A DNA stretch of 19,470 bases from an uncultured Opitutia bacterium (GTDB lineage Bacteria; Verrucomicrobiota; Verrucomicrobiia; Opitutales; JABJCN01), in the NCBI GenBank assembly GCA_913046175.1, contig CAJWSN010000007.1, positions 1 through 19,470 on the forward strand. The letters run 5' to 3'. Made by a program: the position numbers and the translations under genes. The notes under the pieces were generated by a model that saw only the letters and a list, made by a program, of their open reading frames with translations, made no database searches and was not told the origin of the DNA. Positions 13,930-19,470 of the stretch are shown here, in pieces; position 1 is the stretch's first letter; every line of letters starts with the position of its first letter.

Positions 13930-14289
13930 TCAAAGATGGTCGTAACCGCCCTTGGTAATTTTGTCCACGACGATATAGCTGATTCCGCGATTCTTTGAAA
14001 CTGAATTCTTGGATGCGCCACCGCCAACTTCAGACTTGATGGCATCGCGCAGTTCCCCAGTAATCTTGGTGCGCTTTCTGCGACCACCATCGCCACCACT
14101 CACGCCATAAATGTCAGCGAGCTGCTTGGTCAGCGCCTTGCCATTACGAAATCCATTTTCCGAAGCAAATGCATCCACCTTCTGCTTCAATCCCTCATCC
14201 CTGGCTGCCTTCTTTTCCAGGCGCTTCTTTTTGAGTGCAATCTTTCTTTCTTCTTTTTGTAAATCTCTAAGTTGTGAATAAACGCTCAT
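13930..14289 (-). CDS. Small basic protein with N-terminal coiled coil and possible C-terminal DNA-binding helices
   Basis: This 119-residue protein belongs to no family I can name. Residues 1-45 are a strongly charged, predicted coiled coil (LRDLQKEERKIALKKKRLEK). A Gly/Arg-rich linker follows (GGDGGRRKRTK, about 66-76). The last 45 residues (ELRDAIKSEVGGGASKNSVS, then RGISYIVVDKI) look like two or three short helices with a helix-turn-helix spacing. The layout of oligomerising coiled coil, basic linker and small DNA-binding end is reminiscent of H-NS-type nucleoid proteins, though the C-terminus does not resemble the H-NS fold. A similar build is seen in the 1164-1754 protein. The ATG has no Shine-Dalgarno. 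It ends the minus-strand run nth, VWA-like gene, this gene, with 95 bp to the gene before it. Nucleoid or regulatory function is inference only. Confidence 0.75.
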   Translation of the reverse strand: MSVYSQLRDLQKEERKIALKKKRLEKKAARDEGLKQKVDAFASENGFRNGKALTKQLADIYGVSGGDGGRRKRTKITGELRDAIKSEVGGGASKNSVSKNRGISYIVVDKITKGGYDHL

Positions 14290-14384
14290 GATAATCTATA
14301 TGGTTTGGTTATAATAATTCTGCAATACAGTTTGGAAAAACACTCATTAGTCTTTAGTTTTGTCAATAGATTTCGGAAATTAAA

Positions 14385-15821
14385 TTACATTTCTCGAATT
14401 TCACCGTTTTTTTCCACTAGAACAAAGCGCCCACTATAGCTTCGTGCGAGTTTTGAAAACTTATGGATATGTTCCATGTTTCCAGAAGCCTTGGGGGAAT
14501 AAAGAATAATATTGAGGAAAAACCGATTATCCAGGCCCTTGGAATGCACCAGCCCCTCCATCTCCTCCCGAAAGGTATTATCCCTGTTTTTAAGGGTTGC
14601 TGGAGGTTGTTGGACACCCGGATGCCTCTTGGCGATCAAGGCCTCGAGGTTGAAGACTGCACGGGGCGGAAGTCCTTTAATCGTGCGGGCTCGATTCTCA
14701 TCATCCAACCATTTTTGGGTGTCTTCATAGGCATCTTTCCAGCTAACCTGTTTTTCACGTGTCCAGAAGCGGATAGCATCGATTGAGCCAGGTTGCTCGT
14801 CTTTGTGTGTCCATTGTGAAGAAACGAGAAAAATTTCGTCAGGAAAAGAATGTAATCCCAGAAAGAGCGGGCTTACCCAGTTTAATCCGCTTTCCGATGA
14901 ATATGACTCTGGATAACCAGCTGGTTTATTATCTTCTACAAGATCATTTTTTGCAAGGTTTTGATAATGACTACGAAGCCACAGCAAGGAATATACCTTA
15001 TTATCCATGGAGGCTTGCATAAACTCTGTTCCACATCGTGCAATTTTGTTACCCATAAAAACCCAAATATTAAAATTCTGGCTTTCTTTTAGCGAATCCA
15101 CAACTCTCCTGAGTTCGTTTTCCAGGCTAAGCACTTCACCGACCGTATTTGGAGACATGCCCTGCGATGCCTCCAAAATAAACAAAATCTTCTGACCCCG
15201 GATGGGAATGTTGTAAAAAAAAGAACTCCCAGGTTTCTTTTCCCTTACCTCAATAACCTGCACTTGTGTTTCTTCCCCAATGGCAGGGGTATTTCTTGAA
15301 TCATCAAGGGTTGCCGGTAAAGCCGTGGGGAGGGTGGGTTTCTGCGCGATCAAAGGTAATACGGAAGGAGGTGGTGGTTTTTCCGGTTCCTTTTCCTGAT
15401 AGTCCTCAAAGCCCCAGAACTGGAGGCGGGAAGCGGTGGCTTTCACAGAAGAACCGACAGGTTTTGAACGAACAGGCGGAGGTTCTGCAGTCGCAGGTAC
15501 GATCAAAGGTTTTTCCAGGCTGGATTCCAGCGGGACAGGTAGTGGAACCTGTGAAGGAAAGTTACGCTCGAGTTGCGGCGCCGGCCTTGCGGGAACTTGG
15601 TCCAACACCTCAGCAGGCTGTTCCGGTGTTTGCTCCTGAGGCTGCCCAGGCACATTCTGTAATTGGGGGGCAGTTGGCTCAACAGATGCCTTTTTTACAG
15701 AATCCTGAGATGGGAGAAAAAAGAAAAAACTGTCAAAAAAGAAAACGGCAAAGGCATGCAGGAACAGGCAAACTGTCAGCAGGAAAAGAAATGGTCGGGC
15801 GATACGGCTTCTTGACTTCAA
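14385..15821 (-). CDS. Membrane-anchored proline-rich protein with a degenerate VWA-like domain
   Basis: A 478-residue protein of unknown function. A very hydrophobic, Phe-rich N-terminal anchor lies at about 10-36, preceded by Arg/Lys, which would place the rest in the periplasm. Residues about 46-180 are Pro/Glu/Gln-rich (PQEQTPEQPAEV, KPPPPSVLP), like TonB-type spacers. From about 210 a von Willebrand A-like fold is suggested: strand KILFILEASQGMS (211-223), helix LENELRRVVDSL, strand NIWVFMGNKI, later DEIFLVSSQW (328-337) and a final FLNIILYS...GRFVLVEK. The metal site (DxSxS, TDG) is degraded: Glu replaces Asp and SSQ replaces TDG. The start must be the TTG at 15821 because an in-frame TAA lies six codons upstream and no ATG occurs before the VWA domain. 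A-runs near the 5' end code for the Phe stretch. It follows nth by 102 bp. Confidence 0.78.
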   Translation of the reverse strand: MKSRSRIARPFLFLLTVCLFLHAFAVFFFDSFFFFLPSQDSVKKASVEPTAPQLQNVPGQPQEQTPEQPAEVLDQVPARPAPQLERNFPSQVPLPVPLESSLEKPLIVPATAEPPPVRSKPVGSSVKATASRLQFWGFEDYQEKEPEKPPPPSVLPLIAQKPTLPTALPATLDDSRNTPAIGEETQVQVIEVREKKPGSSFFYNIPIRGQKILFILEASQGMSPNTVGEVLSLENELRRVVDSLKESQNFNIWVFMGNKIARCGTEFMQASMDNKVYSLLWLRSHYQNLAKNDLVEDNKPAGYPESYSSESGLNWVSPLFLGLHSFPDEIFLVSSQWTHKDEQPGSIDAIRFWTREKQVSWKDAYEDTQKWLDDENRARTIKGLPPRAVFNLEALIAKRHPGVQQPPATLKNRDNTFREEMEGLVHSKGLDNRFFLNIILYSPKASGNMEHIHKFSKLARSYSGRFVLVEKNGEIREM

Positions 15822-15923
15822 ACCTTTTGGGATTCCTTAAGTTGTATTAACTTGGCAGGTATTGAACCTAATGAGCTAATCTTGTGACCACCCCTGCCCG
15901 ACGGTCAAGTCTAACTGGACATT

Positions 15924-16577
15924 CTATGCCTTTCTATGCAGGAAAGGCTCTCGTCGGCTTGGAAAACAAGCCCGGCAAATCTCGCACTTGGTTCCATCAC
16001 ACCCTCTTGCACTGCAGAATTCTCGGCCGTAATAAATAATCTGCAGATGAAGCTTGTTCCAAGATTCAGGCGGGTACAGTGCCTTCAGGTCCTTTTCTGT
16101 TTGCCGAACGTTTTTTCCAGAAGTCAGTCCCCAGCGCTGCGCAAGACGGTGGATGTGGGTGTCCACCGGAAACGCAGGGATATTAAAGGCCTGTGACATC
16201 ACTACAGATGCGGTCTTGTGCCCCACCCCGGGCAAGGCCTCCAGGCTCTCCATATTCGCGGGGACCTTGCCACCATGTCTTCTCAACAAGATTTTTGAGA
16301 GAGCAGAGATTGCTTCCGCCTTGCGAGGCGCCAAACCGCAGGACCGAATCACATTCTCTATCCTCTTTGTTGGCAATTGCACCATGCCTTGAGGGGTGTC
16401 TGCCATCTCAAACAGTTTTGGCGTCACCTTGTTTACGCGTTCATCCGTACATTGTGCCGAGAGCAAAACAGAAACAAGCAGGGTGTAAGAATCCTTATGG
16501 GTTAACGGAATGGCGGGTTCTGGGTATAAGGTTTCAAGTTTGTCCTGAACATACTCTGCTCTGTCTTTCTTTAGCAT
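15924..16577 (-). CDS. nth: Endonuclease III (DNA glycosylase/AP lyase)
   Basis: This 217-residue base-excision repair enzyme removes oxidised pyrimidines and cuts at abasic sites. The helix-hairpin-helix LPGVGHKTASVVM carries the catalytic Lys121, and PVDTHIHRL carries the catalytic Asp139. The N-terminal VSVLLSAQCTDERVNKVTP is the classic family segment. The C-terminal iron-sulfur loop has five cysteines, Cys188, Cys193, Cys198, Cys201 and Cys204, not in the E. coli spacing (C-x6-C-x2-C-x5-C); four of them probably still bind a [4Fe-4S] cluster. It starts with ATG at 16577 without a Shine-Dalgarno and is divergent from gcvP across 128 bp. Confidence 0.94.
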   Translation of the reverse strand: MLKKDRAEYVQDKLETLYPEPAIPLTHKDSYTLLVSVLLSAQCTDERVNKVTPKLFEMADTPQGMVQLPTKRIENVIRSCGLAPRKAEAISALSKILLRRHGGKVPANMESLEALPGVGHKTASVVMSQAFNIPAFPVDTHIHRLAQRWGLTSGKNVRQTEKDLKALYPPESWNKLHLQIIYYGREFCSARGCDGTKCEICRACFPSRREPFLHRKA

Positions 16578-16705
16578 GGGAAAAAAAGGGGATTAGCTGT
16601 AGAAATAAAAACGCAATGCAAAACGAATGGCACGATTAAGAATAGACACAGGCAAGCTCGCACAAGAAAGTGGCATTACTTTATAAAATTGCAGCCTAAA
16701 GAAAG
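16578..16705. promoter_or_regulatory. Divergent nth/gcvP intergenic region
   Basis: These 128 bases must hold promoters for both genes. On the plus strand TATAAA at 16682-16687 could be a -10 box giving a leader of about a dozen bases before the gcvP ATG, but no good -35 lies at the right distance. No glycine riboswitch is recognisable and the space is small for a tandem one. Confidence 0.3.
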
Positions 16706-19470
16706 ATGTCGCAGGCACACCTTCCAGAACTCGGTTACGATCCGGAAACACTACCACGAGAGAAGACGCGGCATTATATTCCCGCCAGTGAACAGGATTT
16801 CCAGGACATGCTTGAAAAAGCCGGTCTTCAGGATTTTGAGGATTTATTCGGACATCTTCCCAAGGATGTCTGTTTTGCAGAACCGCCTCATCTCCCGGAG
16901 GAACTTTCATACGAGGAGCTGCAGGCAACCCTGTTTAGGCTTTCTCAAAAGAACAACCATGCCATCTCCTTCATCGGGGATAGTCTGCCAGATTTTACGG
17001 TTCATGAAATTGTTGCCTACGTTTGTAGCCTGCGGAGCCTGACAACTTCCTACACTCCCTACCAGCCGGAAAGGAGCCAGGGAACTCTTATGACCCATTG
17101 GCTTTACCAGTGCCTGCTGGCAACCCTCACCGGTTTCGAGGCCATCAACTCTTCCCTCTACGACCGTGCAACCGCCCTGCACGAAGCTGTCTGCTGCGCC
17201 ATCAGGCTCAAAAGAAAGTCCTCTGCCGCCCTTCTGCCGGCCAACCTGCACCCCGCCGATATTGAAGTTGTGCAAACCCTTTTCCGCCATACAGGTGTCG
17301 AAATCGTTGTCACCCCAGTTAACCCCAAGACCGGTGCCGTCTGCCAGGAAGCAATACGCCGGGAGGCAGGGCGTCTTGGCTCGGACCTCGCAGCCATTGC
17401 CTTTCCACAGGTCAACAACCTCGGTCTCCTGGAAGACGTGGATGCACTCACGGACCTCGCTGTCGAAATGAAAGCGAGAAGCATCGCAGTTATCGATCCC
17501 ATGCTCATCGCTGGCGGAGGCCTGAAGCCACCATCCGATTTTGGCACAGAAGGGGCTGACCTAATCGTTGGCGAGGCACAACACCTGGCCATCGGGCCAA
17601 ATTTCGGAGGGCCGGGCCTTGGCCTGTTCGGCATACGCTACAACGACAATCATCGCAACGGCATCCGGCAAACACCAGGACGGTATGTTGGGAAATCCCT
17701 TGACGCAAAAGGCCGCGACTGTCGGGTGATGGTTCTCTCAACTCGCGAGCAGCATATACGCAAGGAGAAAGCCACCTCCAACATCTGCTCCAACCAAGCC
17801 TTTCTCGCGACCCTTGCCGGGGCGGCGGTCCTGGCAAAGGGGGAGCAGGGAATGCGTGCGTCATGTAAAAGCGCCCTGCGATGTTGCAAGGAAACCATCG
17901 CACAGCTTGTTGCCATCCCTGGTGTTGAGCTTCCCTTTCCTGATGCCCATTTCTTTAACGAGGCCACTCTGCGCATTCCAACAACCACCGCAGAACTTAT
18001 TCACGAAGCCAGGGCTGAGAACCTCCATATCGGGGTGTCCGTCGGGGATCGCCTTCCGGAAGCCGTGGACAATCTCCTGAAAATCAGCTTTTCGGACAAA
18101 TGCGGAACTGAGGACTGCGCGCACCTTATCGCTTTTTTTGAATCCCGATTTGGTTCTGCATCAGGTTCCACAACCCTTGCAAATATTCCGGATGACCTTC
18201 TTCGCTCTGGACCGGTGGGACTACCTGACCTCCCACAGGATGAAACCCGGGCGTACTACCAGACCCTCGCGGACTTAAACGTCAGCCCCGAGAAAACCTG
18301 TTATCCTCTCGGGTCCTGCACAATGAAGTATAATCCGTACATCAATGACTGGGCTGCCTCCCTGCCTGGCTTCACAAACGCGCATCCACAGGCACCAGTC
18401 GAGGATGTACAGGGCTCCCTGGAGATCCTTTTTGAAACCCAGGAATGGTTCAAGGCCATCACAGGACTCGCTGCAGTCGCCACCCAACCCGTGGCAGGCG
18501 CACAAGGAGAATTGGTGGGCCTCAAGATGTTTCAGGCCTACCACGAGGCAAAAAATGATCATGACCGAGATGTCGTTCTCATTCCCAAGTCCGCCCACGG
18601 CACCAACTTTGCCACCGCGGTTACAGCGGGCTTCCATAACGGAAAGGATGGAAATCGTCCTACCGGCATCGGTCTTCTGGAGGCAGATCCCACCGGCCAA
18701 ATCGAAATGTCTGACCTCGAGGCCAAGATTGACCTGCACGGCCAACATATCTGCGGCATCCTGGTCACCAATCCGAACACGGGTGGTGTTTTCGAGACTC
18801 GTTTCAAGGAAATTGCCGACAAGATCCATGCCGTTGGTGGCCTCGTCTACATGGATGGAGCCAACATGAACGCCATTGCCGGCTGGGTTGACCTTGGCGC
18901 CATGGGCGTCGACGCCGTCCACAACAACCTGCACAAGACCTGGACCATACCTCATGGTGGCGGCGGTCCCGGGGACGCCATTGTTGCCGTCAGTGAAAAG
19001 CTCGCTGATTTTCTGCCCGGGCACCAGATCGTGCGTGCAAACGGTCTTTTTAAGCCAGTGCGGCCCGAGAAAAGCATCGGTTCCTTCCATCGCAACTGGG
19101 GCAACTTTGCCCACAAGGTGCGCTGCCATGCCTACCTTCTCCGGCTTGGCCGGGAGGGGGTCAGGCGCATGTCTGCCACAGCAGTACTCGCCTCCAGGTA
19201 CCTTTACGAGAAATTAAAGGAAGATTTTCCAATGCTGCCGACGGGGGCCGGTGAAGAACCACGGATGCATGAGTTCATATTAACGCTGTCCGAGGAAGAT
19301 TTTGACCAGATCGAAACTGCAGGAATCCCTCGAGCACAAATCATCCCGCAAATCGGGAAACTCTTCCTCGACTTTGGCTTCCACTCTCCAACCGTAGCCT
19401 TCCCCGAAGCCCTTGGCCTCATGATTGAACCCACTGAAAGTTATACCCGGCTCGAGCTGGACCGTTTTGC
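16706..19470 (+). CDS. gcvP: Glycine dehydrogenase (decarboxylating), P-protein; GcvPA-GcvPB fusion, 3' end beyond window
   Basis: The frame from the ATG at 16706 stays open to the right edge, giving 921 codons of the P-protein of the glycine cleavage system, which decarboxylates glycine and loads the aminomethyl group onto the lipoyl H-protein. Residues about 1-490 correspond to the GcvPA half (TSYTPYQPERSQGTL, SLYDRATALHEAV, then NFGGPGLGLFG and EKATSNICSNQAFLA). From about 500 the GcvPB half follows (GPVGLPDLP, CYPLGSCTMKYNP, SAHGTNFATA, NPNTGGVFE, MDGANMNAI). The PLP lysine is Lys744 in NLHKTWTIPHGGGGPG. Both halves read more like the two-subunit enzymes than like the E. coli 957-residue chain, so this is a head-to-tail fusion. 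Only a few dozen C-terminal codons should be missing. AAAGAAAG just before the ATG is a weak ribosome binding site. gcvT and gcvH are not in the window. Confidence 0.95.
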   Translation, partial: MSQAHLPELGYDPETLPREKTRHYIPASEQDFQDMLEKAGLQDFEDLFGHLPKDVCFAEPPHLPEELSYEELQATLFRLSQKNNHAISFIGDSLPDFTVHEIVAYVCSLRSLTTSYTPYQPERSQGTLMTHWLYQCLLATLTGFEAINSSLYDRATALHEAVCCAIRLKRKSSAALLPANLHPADIEVVQTLFRHTGVEIVVTPVNPKTGAVCQEAIRREAGRLGSDLAAIAFPQVNNLGLLEDVDALTDLAVEMKARSIAVIDPMLIAGGGLKPPSDFGTEGADLIVGEAQHLAIGPNFGGPGLGLFGIRYNDNHRNGIRQTPGRYVGKSLDAKGRDCRVMVLSTREQHIRKEKATSNICSNQAFLATLAGAAVLAKGEQGMRASCKSALRCCKETIAQLVAIPGVELPFPDAHFFNEATLRIPTTTAELIHEARAENLHIGVSVGDRLPEAVDNLLKISFSDKCGTEDCAHLIAFFESRFGSASGSTTLANIPDDLLRSGPVGLPDLPQDETRAYYQTLADLNVSPEKTCYPLGSCTMKYNPYINDWAASLPGFTNAHPQAPVEDVQGSLEILFETQEWFKAITGLAAVATQPVAGAQGELVGLKMFQAYHEAKNDHDRDVVLIPKSAHGTNFATAVTAGFHNGKDGNRPTGIGLLEADPTGQIEMSDLEAKIDLHGQHICGILVTNPNTGGVFETRFKEIADKIHAVGGLVYMDGANMNAIAGWVDLGAMGVDAVHNNLHKTWTIPHGGGGPGDAIVAVSEKLADFLPGHQIVRANGLFKPVRPEKSIGSFHRNWGNFAHKVRCHAYLLRLGREGVRRMSATAVLASRYLYEKLKEDFPMLPTGAGEEPRMHEFILTLSEEDFDQIETAGIPRAQIIPQIGKLFLDFGFHSPTVAFPEALGLMIEPTESYTRLELDRF

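Noticed and set aside
16578..16705. Glycine riboswitch before gcvP
   Set aside because: Only 128 bases are available and I could not find the conserved core or a following terminator or expression platform.
18275..19129. Long open frame (284 codons) on the minus strand opposite gcvP
   Set aside because: It is fully antisense to the well-conserved GcvPB half and has no recognisable domain; long antisense frames are common opposite genes with this codon usage.
1..19470. CRISPR array, tRNA or rRNA genes, insertion sequence or defence system
   Set aside because: No regularly spaced repeats, cloverleaf sequences, transposase or defence-related proteins are seen on either strand; the gaps between genes are too short or lack the structure.

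Overview
The window is a chromosomal, mostly housekeeping segment of a Gram-negative bacterium. kdsA implies a Kdo-containing outer membrane. Several traits together suggest the PVC superphylum, probably Verrucomicrobiota (Opitutia/Puniceicoccales-like): a Bacillus/Chlamydia-type sdhCAB cluster with a single five-helix cytochrome b, a pyrG-kdsA pair, a glycine decarboxylase built as a GcvPA-GcvPB fusion, and start codons that mostly lack Shine-Dalgarno sequences. That assignment is inference from gene style, not a database match. I see no rRNA, tRNA, CRISPR array, transposase or phage gene.

Layout. Positions 1-1754 (minus strand) hold the first codons of a membrane or secreted protein cut by the window edge, prmA (ribosomal protein L11 methyltransferase), and a basic protein with a possible C-terminal helix-turn-helix. 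A 578-bp AT-rich gap with repeated TTACAT/ATGTAA motifs leads into glnA (plus), which overlaps tail-to-tail with a DUF423 membrane protein gene. Next is a molybdenum-cofactor cluster moaC-mobA-moaD-moaE (4195-6143), with an imperfect palindromic element of about 130 bp between moaD and moaE, followed by gnd. On the minus strand, 7727-11134 is the succinate dehydrogenase/fumarate reductase operon sdhC-sdhA-sdhB, with a recognisable promoter and a 14-bp perfect palindrome over its -35 box. Divergent from it is pyrG-kdsA, the stop and start codons overlapping by one base, preceded by a possible short leader frame. The minus strand then carries nth (endonuclease III), a TTG-started membrane-anchored proline-rich protein with a degenerate von Willebrand A-like domain, and a small coiled-coil/basic protein. 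Last on the plus strand is the large glycine dehydrogenase gene gcvP, which runs off the right edge.

Functionally the genes cover nitrogen assimilation (glnA), molybdopterin synthesis, the oxidative pentose phosphate pathway (gnd), the TCA cycle and respiration (sdhCAB), CTP and Kdo supply for lipopolysaccharide (pyrG-kdsA), base-excision repair (nth) and one-carbon metabolism (gcvP). I find no clear new defence or mobile system. The least explained parts are the two small basic proteins, the proline-rich VWA-like protein, the palindromic element inside the moa cluster and the regulatory DNA upstream of sdhC, pyrG and glnA.
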